A DNA stretch of 64,000 bases from Panax quinquefolius. Lineage: Eukaryota > Streptophyta > Magnoliopsida > Apiales > Araliaceae. Positions within the stretch are counted from its first letter, which is position 1. Each line of letters starts with the position of its first letter. A model generated the notes under the pieces. That model had not been told where the DNA came from. It made no database searches and was given only the letters and a program-made list of their open reading frames with translations. The stretch spans positions 7,857,466 through 7,921,465 of the forward strand of contig CM035160.1 in the NCBI GenBank assembly GCA_020205615.1. Direction: 5' to 3'. The position numbers and the translations under genes were made by a program. Below, one piece after another: positions 24,238 through 36,260 of the stretch.

Positions 24238-24293
<56 letters not shown>

Positions 24294-25030
24294 TTATCAC
24301 AAAACAGGATACAAATAAGACAAGGGAAATATACATCAATTCAGTGGAATCAAAGCAAATATCAGTATTATACAAAGATACTTCCATAGAGAGCTATCAA
24401 AGTTCATTTCCAGCAAGTCTTGTTTTAGTATTAATTCTTTGTTAGCTGGAAATAAGATTTCTTTGTAATCATATATTTCTTGTAGCCAAATCTCAGCTTA
24501 AGTCTAGTTTGGCTTGATGATCCAGTAGTGGATAGAGTTTGTTCAAAGGAAGCTTTCAAGGTTGTAGAGGTGCAAAGGTCTCAGTGGTGAGAAAGGTTGT
24601 AGTGGTGCAAAGGGGGCAGAGGTGTCCATCGCAGTGGAAAGCTTTATTTGAACAGGGAGTTCTTTTTATTGTATTTAATTGTGTATTAAAGTTTAATAAA
24701 AAGAGTCTCCAATACTAGTTGGTATTGGACGTGGATTAGGCTACTAGACTAGAGGATAGAGGTTGAACCACGTAAAAATCTTGGTGTGATTTTACTTTTG
24801 TTATATGCTTTAAAAATCTGCAGATTTTGGTTTACGTCGGAAAAATTTTATACTAATGACAGGTATTAGCTGTCCGTTTATAACAGACGAAGAACATAAC
24901 TAATACGGACAGGGTTAGACCGTCCGATTATAGCCTGCTATAGTAAACTTTAAAATTTGTCCATTGTAGATCACTTTTGAGTTTTTACACATATTCACCC
25001 CCCTCTAGGTGTGCTTATTACAGAATTTCA
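24033..25030 (+). repeat. Copia 5' LTR, second part
   Basis: Continues the LTR interrupted at 3561 and is colinear with about 28201-29189. It ends CAGAATTTCA. Confidence 0.9.
24241..24291. repeat. (TA)n microsatellite in the Copia 5' LTR
   Basis: About 51 bp of pure TA. The matching position in the 3' LTR (28407-28425) has only 19 bp, so the two LTRs have diverged in repeat length since insertion. Confidence 0.95.
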
Positions 25031-25032
25031 TT

Positions 25033-25044
25033 TGGTATCAGGGC
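25033..25044 (+). other. Copia primer-binding site, initiator tRNA-Met type
   Basis: TGGTATCAGGGC, two bases after the LTR end; one mismatch to the plant initiator tRNA-Met complement. Confidence 0.8.
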
Positions 25045-25090
25045 AAGGCTCTACTAATATTGATCTTTGTAGGTCGTAAGGAAAGATCCT

Positions 25091-26612
25091 ATGGCACACC
25101 TCAATTTTCAAGAAGGTCAATCTACAAGTCGACCACCTCTGTTAATAGGAAGCGAAAACTTCAACTTTTGGAAGTTCAGAATGAAAATTTTTCTTAAAAG
25201 AGACCCATGGGAATGGTGGGTTATTGAAAATGGACCTGTCATTCCTAGACATGACGATGGCAAACTAAAGGCTCTTATGGAGATGGATGCAAACGAAAGC
25301 TATATGTTTTCCTACAACTCAAGAGCCATGAACACCTTACTAAGCGGAATGGTCCAAGTTGAAATTGATAAAGTATCATCATGCAACACATCAAAAGAAA
25401 TGTGGGATACTATCTTGACAAGCCACGAAGGTACATTTAAAGTCAAGGAGGTTAAGTTGAGTATGCTTATGCAAGACTATGAGCTATTCAAATTAGAAAA
25501 AGATGAAACAATTCAAAAAGCTCAAACTAGATTCCTCACTCTTATAAACTCTCTAAGTATGCTCGGCCGGAAAATTGATCAGAGGGAAATTAATAGAAAG
25601 CTGCTAAAAGTCATGCCCAAACGATTTGCACCGAAAGTCACAACTCTCCAAGACTCACCAACAATTAGTACCATGTAAACTCTTACCTTGTTTGGAGAGC
25701 TTGAAGAATTTAAAAATCAACTCAAGAGGTATGATGAAGAGGATGAAGCATCAATAAACAAAACATTGGCACTTCAAATCGAGAGCAACAATGAAAGTGA
25801 TCACGAAGATTTTGATGAATAAATTGAAATGCTCTCAAGAAAACTCGAGAGACTACTTCAAAGAAAGAAACAAAGGAAAAATCAAAAAGGTAGCTCAACT
25901 CCAGTGAGTAAGTCCAAAACGGAACAAGAAGAAGATACTGTCCAACTCTGTTTCATGGGACTAGAAGATGATGATCAACTTGAGGTAACAAATTTTCATG
26001 AAGTTTCTAAAATATCTATGCCTGATTATATTTCTTTACAAAATGAAAATCATCAGCTCAAAAAGAATACTGCTTATTTTAAGAATTGTGTAGATGAGCT
26101 AATATATGAAGTTAAGTCGCTTATTAAAGACAAAAGAAAATGAATATCTTAAAAATGAAAATGAAGTGTTAAAAGAAAATTTGAAAATGAGAGATGCATA
26201 CATAGATGCTTTTAATGATGGGAAAATGATGAATGTTCAACATGATAATAATATAACAAATACAAAAATAGCATCTTTAAAAAATGATCTTGCTAAATTT
26301 GTGCAAGGAGAAGAGAATTTAAATATAATGTTAGGAGCACAAAGGTCTAGTCTTGATAAACAAGGAATTGGGTATAATTCTATTAAAAATGTGAAAAATA
26401 GAACTAATGATAATATTAGAATGATTAATAGTAAACCAAGGTTTAAACCACTTTATTGTTCACCGTTTGTTACTTGTAGAAAATGTGGTTTTAAAGGTCA
26501 TTTTGATTCTAATTGTAATAAAATTAGAATAAAACAAATTTGGGTAAAGAAATGTGATTTATATGCTACTAACCCAAAAGGACCCAAGAAGATTTGGGTA
26601 CCAAAAAGGTAG
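25091..26612 (+). pseudogene. Copia gag polyprotein with two nonsense codons and one frameshift
   Basis: The ATG at 25091 lies 47 bp after the primer site. The first ~195 codons form a typical Copia gag (UBN2/DUF4219 type), with the FNFWKFRMKIFL start and KEMWDTILTSHEG. In-frame TAA codons occur at 25676 and about 25820, yet the same frame carries good gag sequence on both sides. A frameshift near 26110-26140 then leads into a Lys/Asn/Glu-rich, probably coiled-coil stretch and one zinc knuckle, CRKCGFKGHFDSNC (26475-26516, spacing C-X2-C-X4-H-X4-C). It ends after GPKKIWVPK, a motif normally found just before the protease/integrase part of a longer gag-pol frame. Here a stop follows and pol is missing. 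Confidence 0.85.
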
Positions 26613-27685
26613 AGACTATTTGTTCATTTTATAGATGTCTCAATGTCAAAAAGGAGACGAATAATAGTTACCTATAAATTATTTGGCGGAATCTGTAAGT
26701 ACCTCATATTATTTTTTAAATAATGTTTTAGTTAGATATATGGATTTTCTAACACATTATTTATTCTAAAGTTTTTATTGTGCTAAATGTTCCATATTTA
26801 ATTCACATGCCAAACATGATGAAGAATCTGTAGTTATATTTTTTTAATGAACTTAACCATGGCCTATCAAAGGAAGAGAATGAGGATTCTGCTGAAATAA
26901 TAATTTGAGTCGTAGAAGCCAAACTACTAAATTCGGACGACTAAGCGGTCAAATTAGAAAAAAAATAAATTTGAAATCGAACTGACTTAACCCGTCTGTT
27001 TGAAAGAAAACTTCAGACTCGTCTGAGACAAATGAAAAATGAATGTACCGCATCTGTCCGGTTTTAGAAGAAAAATCAGAAGAACACTCTCATGCAGAAT
27101 TTGACTTACCATGGTTTGAATCCAACGAACAGATGACCACTGCCAAGCTTCCTAAATCATCTCAAACTATGAGAAATCATCCTCCAAACTTGATCATAGG
27201 AGATCCCGACACATTGGATGATCAAAAGAAGTGTTTTTAAAGAGATTTGATTATGAAAATCCAAAATCAAAAATTTCATAGCACATCTAGCGAGCTTACT
27301 ATTGGTAACAACAATGTTGATATATAGGTAACAAATCACAAAGGTATGATCGTATTGTTTACTTGCTATATGTGATTTTGTTATAAACTTGCTCCAATGA
27401 TATTCTTTATCTTTGAACTTATTCTTTTAATATTGACAAATGGGGCGAGATAACTATTTAGCTAAATTGATATGAATTAATTTTTGTTGATGACAAAGGG
27501 GGAGAGATATTTGGTATTTAAATTGGTATTCATGTTGGTAGTGAGATATTATATGCAATGATGGTTATTTGGATCAAGTCATTTTTTTTGCTCCTTAATA
27601 TGCATAAATTTAGGGGGAGCTTTATAGATAGGGGGAGTATATAAATTCAAAAGATAATATATTGTCATCATCAAAAAGGGGAGAA
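26613..27685 (+). other. Copia pol remnant and polypurine tracts
   Basis: Mostly non-coding AT-rich sequence where about 3-4 kb of pol would be expected. A short stretch near 27170-27215 encodes NHPPNLIIGDPD, resembling the linker between Copia integrase and reverse transcriptase, so the gap looks like a deletion. Several purine-rich tracts follow (GACAAAGGGGGAGAGA near 27495, others near 27610 and 27630); the last, AAAAAGGGGAGAA (27673-27685), touches the 3' LTR. Confidence 0.6.
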
Positions 27686-29189
27686 TGTTGGTTTATATCT
27701 TTTGTGATTTTAATTATGACAATATATTTGGGCTATATATTTTTAATATACTTTGCATGGAAACATTATTTTTTGCATGGATTATATTTTGGGCTAATGA
27801 GTTTATTAAATAATATAATTCGTTGCTTTGTATGGTGACCCATTTTATATGATTTAAATTGATATTATCTGCAGAATTGTATTGGATTATATTTTGTTAA
27901 GGTTGTTATATTAACAGGTTGTTTTAATATTTGAATTGGAATATATTAAGGAGTTGATTTAGGTGAGCAAGTTATTCTAATTAGGAGTCTTTGTATTAAC
28001 TGGGTTAGAACTCTTGTGTAGAGTATGGACTTTATCTTTCATTTCATATTGCTCCTTATTTTTAGGCTGTACCTGATTGAGCAATTTGTTGAGTATTTCA
28101 CTTAGACTATTTCTCTCCTTATATTATGCTATTCAAATTAGAAAGGAGTCTTATAAAGAATTTGTTATCAGATATTATCCTTTATTCCTTGATATAATCT
28201 TTTTTAATTTGACTTGGATTTCAAATCTTTTAAATTAATATATATTCATTTATATATATTATTTGTTGAAATCCTATCTCTATACCAATTGTGATATAAG
28301 ATATTCCTGCATAACAATTATTATTATATCTGTTGGTCTCAAGTATATTTTTCAATATTTGTTGAGATATTTAAGCTAACAAAGTTTTATAGCCGTTTGT
28401 CTATTCTATATATATATATATATATCTCTTATTGGCTAAAATAGGATACAAATAAGACAAGGGAAATATACATCAATTCAGTGGAATCAAAGCAAATATC
28501 AGTATTATACAAAGATATTTCCATAGAGAGCTATCAAAGTTCATTTCCAGCAAGTCTTATTTTAGTATTAATTCTTTGTTAGCTGGAAATAAGATTTCTT
28601 TGTAATCATATATTTCTTGTAACCAAATCTGAGCTCAAGTCTAGTTTGGCTTGATGATCCAGTAGTGGATAGAGTTTGTTCAAAGGAAGCTTTCAAGGTT
28701 GCAGAGGTGCTGCAGAGGTCTGAAAGTGCCGATGGTGAGAAAGGTTGCGATTGGTGCAGAAGAGGCGAGGCTAATCCATCGCAGTTGGAAAAGCTTTATT
28801 TGAACAGAGAGTTCTTTTTATTGTATTTAATTATGTATTAAAGTTTAATAAAAAGAGTACTCAATACTAGTTAGATTGGACGTGGATTAGAAATTTCTTA
28901 GACTAGAGGATAGAGGTTGAAAGTATGTAAAAATCTTGGTGTGATTTTACTTTTGGTATATGCTTTAAAAATCTACAGATTTTGGTTTACGTCGGGAAAA
29001 AATTTTATACTAATACGGACAGGTATTAGCTGTTCGTTTATAACAGACGAAGAACAAAACTAATACGGACAGGGTTAGACCGTCCGATTATAGCCTGCTA
29101 TAGTAAACTTTAAAATTTGTCCACTGTAGATCACTTTTGAGTTTTTACACCTATTCACCTCCTCTAGGTGTGCTTATTACAGAATTTCA
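27686..29189 (+). repeat. Copia 3' LTR
   Basis: An uninterrupted 1504-bp LTR, TGTTGG to TTTCA, followed by the ATAAA duplication. Confidence 0.9.
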
Positions 29190-29848
29190 ATAAAAACCAA
29201 ATCACATCTCCAAATCACAGCAACTTTACCGATTGGGTCTTGGTATAGGAAGAAGCTCTACCCGTTTGTGATAGCTTCATGATTCAGTAATGTATTTGTA
29301 GCTTGGAGAAATCCCATTTTGTTTATGCTTGGAACTGCTTATAAACACGCGTTGGGTTTAGCTTCTGTAATTCATTTGGTTTGGCTATTACTCATATTCC
29401 TCCTAGTGATGACCCAGGGATCAAAAGGTTTTCTACAGTGAGCCCCTGTGTATGGTCCCCCCGCTATAGAATTGTTGAAATTTGTCCCACATTTTTGTTT
29501 GTAATCCTCAGGGCATTTGTTTCTCCATTTACCATTTATGTACAAAAATTTATTTATGTCCCACATATTTGGTTTGTACGTTTTTTATTTTTATTTTATC
29601 ATATTGTGGTCAAAATATTATAAATATGTATTTAAAATACTATTCAGACCTTCTGATTATCAAACATGTTTTGTTTAAACTGTTCAGAGGGTTAAAATGG
29701 TAAAATACCGTTATTCAGACATTTTGAAAAAATTAATTATCAAACAACATTTTTTCATTTAGACACAATTCTATTCAGATGCTCTATATTATTCAGACGT
29801 CTAAACTGTTCAGGTCTTAAACACTCAATTTTATCAAACACCACCTTA

Positions 29849-31351
29849 GTCTCTGGGCCGGAGTTGAGATTGTTAATTTTTAATAACTTTATCTTTAAAA
29901 AAAACATAAATATGTATTAATATTCTGAACTTTTAATATTTGTTCATTTTGGGAATTGTCTTCCCCATTTTTTTAAACTTTGGGAATTGTCATCTCAATT
30001 AAGGAATTAAAATTTTTATTCTTTTCCACTTTGGGGATTGTGCTCTCAATTTTTTCTATTAAATGATTAAACTTTTAGATTTTTTTGATTACGTCTATAT
30101 TGATAGTACTGCATCAGAAATTTGAAGACATGACAGCGACACATAACTAAAAATTATTTATACGTAATATTAAGTCTCATTTTAACATATATTCAATTAA
30201 TTTTTTATATCAAAAAGGATAAATATAAGAGTATTATTAATTTTATTTTAAAAAATTGTTATCAAATTTAGTTTTAAAAAATTATTTTTCAAATTTATAA
30301 GACAATGCCCAAAGTAAAAAACATTAAAATTTTAAGGTATTAATCTATACTTGGGCCAAAAAACCCTTATATTACTTCGTACTTGTTTTTTTAATAATTT
30401 ATTTATTTGAAGTGACTGTTTTATTACTATTTAATTTAATAATACATTTTAATTTTTGAAATAAATTTGAGAAATAAATTAGAAGTCTAGGAGGAATCCA
30501 AAAAACAAGAAATCTAAGAAAATATTGCATTTGTTATGCAACACCCACTGTTATTATGCATTTGTTATGGAATACATTTAAAATTGTGATATTATACATT
30601 GAAAAAAGATATAATGTCTTTAAAGAAATATCTTTCATTTAATAAGTTAATTTGACTCTTTTTTTCATATTCTTTAATAATTATGAATATATAAATTTAA
30701 ACACGATCTTCACGAATACTCTTTGAAATCGACAAGTTTTAATTAATTAATTTTTTCCTTATTATGATAAATGGCACACGATGGAGACAATCCTTCAAAA
30801 TTATGTTTTATTAAAATATCTTTTAATTTTATGAGTATGAGTATATATATATTATATATATATATGGTACACACATTGCTGTAGACACACAATGGACTAT
30901 GACAACGGATTTTTGGGATATGGCGACGGTTCATCTGTCGCCGTAGTCCAAAATAATTATGGCGACGGATGAAATCGTCGCTATAGCCTAAAAAACTGCC
31001 ACCATAGCCGACTGATTGTACTACACACGTGTGTACATATATTTTTTTTCATATCTATCTAATAAAATATAAATAATTTTGAATTTTTCGTTCACTCAAT
31101 AAATCATCTGGACCGTTCAAAGTTTGAGATAAATCCCACTGTCCATACAGTGCTGAAGGCACGGAACCCAGCTAGTAAATTGTATTTTTTCTCACGCAAC
31201 GGGATACAACTTTTTACTATTATACATTCCGGTCCCTCTAGTTTTAACTTTTTTACACAATACTTGTATTTTAGCCCTTAGGACAAGTAGCGGATAGGAG
31301 TGAGGCATTTTTATAAGTCCACTCCAGACTCCAGTTCAAGGATGAAACTAA
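29849..31351. other. AT-rich intergenic DNA
   Basis: No convincing gene. Contains poly-T/poly-A stretches, a (TA)n tract near 30842-30865 and the small foldback element at 30867-31036. Confidence 0.5.
30867..31036. mobile_element. Possible small foldback MITE with GGCGACGG palindromes
   Basis: The ends GTACACACATTGCTGTAG and (reverse-complemented) GTACACACGTGTGTAGTAC resemble each other and sit in AT-rich flanks. Between them are two imperfect hairpins built on the GGCGACGG/CCGTCGCC theme (about 30893-30947 and 30960-30990). No target duplication is certain, so the class is open. Confidence 0.4.
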
Positions 31352-32318
31352 GGGAGGTGTATTCAATTAAAATTTTTAAAGACTTTTTTATAGTGACAGA
31401 CTTTTGTAGAATTTGTGGGATTTTAATGACTTTCACAGACTTTAAAGACTTTTTAAAAATAACTTTTATAGACTCCATGAAATAAGTAACAGACTTTTAT
31501 AAACTTTTTATCAAGACTGTGATAGACTTTTGTATACTTCTAATATATCTTGCAACTTATATTAATTGTTAATTAGCCCATGTGTACAACATCTCCCTCT
31601 CTTTTCATGAACAAGAGTAAATCTCACTATATTATTGTGGCATAAGATTTTATATATGTTGAAAGCGTTCACATTATTCTACTCATTTCATGATACATTT
31701 GGATACTTGGATACCAATAAAACTTTATAAACTACAGACACAATACAAATATTAAGCTCACTTTTTATTGAGCTATATATACTTTATGGATATGCGTACG
31801 TTTTTTAATAAGAATACCAAACTCTGTTTTTCACAAAATAATATGACAATGAAAATTTATATGATCAAAAGTTGCAAAACTTCACACATATGAGTAAATT
31901 GCCACCAAGTTATAGAAAATTTATCACAATTGGGTACCAAAAATCACTCATCTTTGTAATCACCAAAATAAACTCAAAATAATTCAAAATTTTTAAAAAT
32001 TTCAAAACTATTACCCTTATTACCGGGCATTGTTATTATTATGATCGACGCATCTCCACATGTCATAAGCTATATTAGTCCTCCATTTATTAGCATTCTT
32101 TCGTTGTTGCTCTTGAGTTTCAAAAACTTGTTCCAAAAACTTGTTCCAAATATATTAACTCGAGTAGTGGTCTCAATGGAGCTATTATTTCCTTCAAAAT
32201 CAATTCGATCTGTTTCGTTTTTTCTGAGCATTGGTGGACAAGGAAGCCTTCGTATTTATTCTTTGAAATGGTAAGGATGGAGCATTGGTAATTCAATACT
32301 ATATTGATTGTTTTACTA

Positions 32319-32379
<61 letters not shown>
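32319..32379. repeat. (AT)n(GT)n(AT)n compound microsatellite
   Basis: About 22 bp of AT, 28 bp of GT and 8 bp of AT in a row. The minus-strand open frame across it is an artefact. Confidence 0.95.
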
Positions 32380-33104
32380 TTGATTGTGTGATTATGTGAA
32401 CCCAATTTTGCATCTTAACTGTTGCTAATTCTATTTGATTGTGTGGACATTTTTTATGCGCTTAACATATATCAAAGCAATGCGTTTTTCCTATGATACA
32501 CCAACATATATATATTTGTCATGCAGGAATACATATATATATTTGTCATGCACGAATACAACCACATGTTACATTATTTCACTATGATACACCAAAGACA
32601 CGAATATAGAGGATGTCTAAAAAATTAACAGTAATTTTCTTCATTTAAAATGTCAAAAAACTAAAAAAAAATATACACATACACATCATATATTTTCTAT
32701 TTTCATATATTATATATACATAATTTTTACAACTGATATGAGAGTTTCATGATTTTATCTCACATTTGTTGAACAAATCTCTTCCCTATTTCTATTTGAA
32801 GCTTTCGAACGGTTGCTTTTTCCCTCAACAATTCAGATTAGGTCTAGTTATTTATTTACTTATTAATATATCTTTTTAATTCTCTTATTATAATAAATTC
32901 AATTATTTTTGTAGCCCAAATTTTATCAAATATTTTATCCATCACATATTAATATTTATTAGCCCATATAAAATAAATAACTAATTTGACCCAATAAAAG
33001 AAAAAGTCCAATTAATAAATAGTTTTATCTACCTTTGTGTTTATTTGGAAGTCTTTAGAAATCTTTAGAGATGAGGTAAGGTTTTGGATATGAGTTGATA
33101 GTTA

Positions 33105-35973
33105 TTCCTTCTGTCCCAAATTATCTGCTGTTTTAGCAAAAAAAAAATTGTCCCACAATATGTGTTTTTTCAATATTTCAATGCATTTTGTGACGCCCCC
33201 AAAATTAGGTATACATCACCCATATTGGGTCGTCAGATACATGGTACAGAATTCAAATACAACTTACTAATACAACCGCAGGTATACAATACGATGAACA
33301 TAAAGCTGTGAGTTTGAATACAAATATTATCTATTAGAGATTATACAAACTCAAAAGGAGTTCTCATTACAATTATTATCACACTATTTCACGCGAATAG
33401 TGAGGACTACTAATCTTATCCTCCTGACCATCACTCCGCTCCCGACTGCGTCCCAGCTTATATTCTCATTTTCAAGAGAATAAAGTGAAAAGAAAGGGTG
33501 AAATTTCAACTAGCCCAAGAAGAAATATTATGACTAAGATAATGCGAATAAATTATCATTAGTCTCCAACAATGTTAAACCGATAAAATATAATAGACAT
33601 CAAGTTTAATCATAATGAACAAGAATCCATTAAAAGAGTCAAGTAGAGAATAAAATCTACTATCTTTTATGATTTAAAAGGTTTTTCATCATTTATATCG
33701 CCGAGACTCACCTTAATAAATATTCCACATCATCGAATCACCCTTACGGCCAAGGATATTCTTTAGATATCACGACCACAATTATCCATGCACTACGGCC
33801 AAGAATATTTGTATTCATTAAATTAGCACGATCACGCCAACAATCGGTCCCATCAATGCACTACGCCGATGAGAACTTTTTACCACATCATTTGTAACAT
33901 TACGGTCCACATGATTACAACCGAATAATCCTCATTATAATCATACCAAAGTCCATCTACGACTATCTTCTGGTGTATTGACTTTCAACAAAATATAAAT
34001 ATGAGGATGATGACAATGATATAAGAATTCAATAAAACAAGTTCAAGAATTATTTTATCTAGGAATTATTAACGTCCCAAATTGTCAACACGATCATGTT
34101 TTGTAGAGTAAAATTCAAGAATGATCGGGAATATTTTCATGAAAAGATCTTTGGATGAAGAAAGAAATATCGAGGATATTCTACTAATTTCATAGAAAGT
34201 ATAAAGTTCTAAACTTTAACCAATCGAGTATAATAAAGAATGGAATAACAAAAAATCACCACGCACGCGATGATTGCTTGTGTAGAAAGTTATTCCAATG
34301 TAATAATAATAACGGAACCGAGTCCTAAAATTTGCATGCGACAGGATGGTCCAACAGTAATAATAAAGACGGAACCAATCCGGTGTAAAACACATGCATA
34401 TGATGTTCCAACAAAATAATAATAAGACGGAACCAGTCCCAGTAAAAAGCATACTGAGATAGGATGTTCCAACTTAATAATAATAAAGACGGAACCAGAT
34501 CCGGTGTAAAACACGCAGACAGGATGTTCCAATAGAATAATAGAAGAATATCACCAAGTATAGGGTAGACCGCGTATACAGGTTATTCCAACAGAATAAT
34601 AAGAATTGGAATAACAATGTTCTCTTTATGAATAAGAAAGAATAACACTTTTTACGAGTACAACAAATAATATTTACTACCTTCGTAAGAAGAAAGTCTT
34701 GGATATATAAGTAGTGAAGTAGCGTATCACTTTCTTCTTTCTCTTTATAGTTTATCTCTGTAGTTTCAATTGAATTAAATAAAAAATAATTAATGAATGA
34801 GCTTCATTTATAGAAAATAGAATGCATAAGAATTAACTCACTTAATGAGCAGTCGAGATTGATTTACTTTTAATCTGACGGTCCATATTTAAAGCAAAAT
34901 AAAATATAATATATTATATTTATAATATAATAAAACGAATAACTTTATAAAAGATTTTACTACTGCAACACTATGCAGAATACTATGAAAACACTATGCG
35001 TAATAAAATATAATATATTCTAATTATTGTCTAATAAAATAGATAAACTTTATAAAAGTATTTTGTTTTATATAAAAAGATTTTACTATCGAAAACACTA
35101 CGATATAATAGAATATAATATACTCTATTTATAGAATAACTTTATAAAATTATTACATTTTATATAAATTTTTTTTTTGTATTATTACATTAATAATACC
35201 AACAAAACTGAAAGTGACTTTATCACTTAAGCGTCAATAATTAATATCGTGTCTTCTTGTGCAACAACGAGTATTCTTATCACTTTTTTTAACACCGTGT
35301 TTCAACAGTTAACTGTGAAAACTTCCGCCGTTATTTTCATAAAAAAGTATTTTTGTCGTTTTCTCGAATTCGATAAATAATTCCGTTATGGGGTCCACCA
35401 ATGATTGTCTTAGTTGTATTAATATTCCCCGTTAAAACGAATATTCCCCAAATAATCGAATATTATATTACAATTTAAGTGTCTTTCAAAAATTTATAAA
35501 TATTACCCACAACTATTATATCAATTTCACTCCATAATATTCAAAAATAATATTTATAGAAAATTCATCTTTATTCAAAAAGTTGGAGTTTTACACATTT
35601 TTTTCCTTTATTTTCCAAATTTACCCCTTTACCCTAATTATTGATAGTCATTACTCTGATCCTCTCTCCTCACATATATATGCACTCATATGTTCTCTCT
35701 CTAAAGACTATTTGTCTATTTAATGCACTCATATTTTCTCTCTCTTCTTCTCTCCACACATATATATGCACTCGTACTTTCTCTCTGCAGACTTTTTATC
35801 TATTTAATGCACTCATACTTTCTCTCTCTTCCTTTCTCTACGGACTATTTCATGCACTCTTTTTTAAACACCTTTTTCATATTTCCACCAATAAGAGTAT
35901 TTTAGTATTTTTATCACACATATTGATATCTGTGTGGAACTCTAGAACAGTAGATAATTTGGGACGGAGGGAG
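33105..35973. mobile_element. Stowaway-type MITE split by a solo LTR
   Basis: The ends TTCCTTCTGTCCCAAATTAT and (reverse-complemented) CTCCCTCCGTCCCAAATTAT are the classic Stowaway terminal repeat, flanked by TA on both sides (33103-33104 and 35974-35975). Its own length is about 457 bp. The right arm carries a CT-rich ~75-bp repeat (about 35676-35870) that explains the open frames there. Confidence 0.8.
33189..35595 (-). repeat. Solo Gypsy LTR, minus strand
   Basis: A single 2407-bp LTR of the same family as G1/G3/G5 in reverse orientation, from TGTAAAACTCC (35595) to GGGCGTCACA (33189), with a perfect CATTT duplication on both sides (33184-33188 and 35596-35600). No internal region is present, so the element was reduced by LTR-LTR recombination. 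TATAAATGAAGC on the minus strand (34812-34801) marks its promoter. Confidence 0.95.
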
Positions 35974-36260
35974 TATAATTTTCTTCTAAAGTCTGTCAAA
36001 CTCTACCATTTGATAGAAATAAAATCTATGACTTTTTGAATACCAAAATACTTTTATAGATTTTATAAAAATCTTAATTCAAAACACCTAATTTTTAAAA
36101 ATATTAAAAAAGTTATAATTAAATATCACTAAACTTTTATAAATTCTTTAAATATGTTGATCGAATACGACTAAACTTTTAAAATTTAAAAATATTAATT
36201 GAATACACCACCTAAAATTCAGCTGTATGGATAAAGCAATTCTTTGCGCATGAAATCTCG

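Larger units (their letters stand above)
3048..29189 (+). mobile_element. Copia LTR retrotransposon with gag only, 5' LTR split by nested Gypsy elements
   Basis: The LTRs start with TGTTGGTTTATATC and end with CAGAATTTCA. A perfect 5-bp duplication ATAAA flanks the whole (3043-3047 and 29190-29194). The 3' LTR is 1504 bp. The 5' LTR is of similar size once the 20.5-kb Gypsy insertion is removed. The order is 5' LTR, primer site, gag, short pol remnant, polypurine tracts, 3' LTR. Protease, most of integrase, reverse transcriptase and RNase H are absent, so it is a gag-only derivative. The gag type and the GPKKIWVPK motif resemble the SIRE/Tork side of Copia; the lineage is not certain. Confidence 0.9.
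2681..29845. mobile_element. PIF/Harbinger-like non-autonomous DNA element, split by a nested retrotransposon
   Basis: The left end reads GGCGGTGTTTGTTTACC and the right end, reverse-complemented, reads GGTGGTGTTTGATAAAA. They are flanked by the 3-bp target duplication TTA (2678-2680 and 29846-29848), the pattern of PIF/Harbinger and Tourist elements. Both arms carry scattered subterminal TCTGAA/TTCAGA motifs. Without the Copia insertion the element is about 1.0 kb (2681-3042 plus 29190-29845). I see no transposase, so it would depend on a partner element. The short open frames in its arms are not convincing genes. Confidence 0.65.
31352..36212. mobile_element. Second PIF/Harbinger-like element, interrupted by a Stowaway MITE and solo LTR
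   Basis: The left end GGGAGGTGTATTCAATTAA and the right end, reverse-complemented, GGTGGTGTATTCAATTAAT match over ~28 bp with one indel. They are flanked by the 3-bp duplication TAA (31349-31351 and 36213-36215). Both arms are rich in ACTTTTATA/AGACTTT motifs near the ends. No transposase is visible. Its right end is only 49 bp before the LPA1-like start codon. Confidence 0.6.

Noticed and set aside
29381..29703. Open frames of 73-80 codons in the right arm of the first Harbinger-like element
   Set aside because: No conserved motif, overlapping frames and no sign of transposase; probably chance.
32120..32413. 97-codon minus-strand open frame with Thr-His and Ile-Tyr runs
   Set aside because: Translation of the (AT)n(GT)n microsatellite.
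35641..36039. 132-codon open frame before the LPA1-like gene
   Set aside because: Runs through a CT-rich tandem repeat of the Stowaway MITE and across its terminal repeat.
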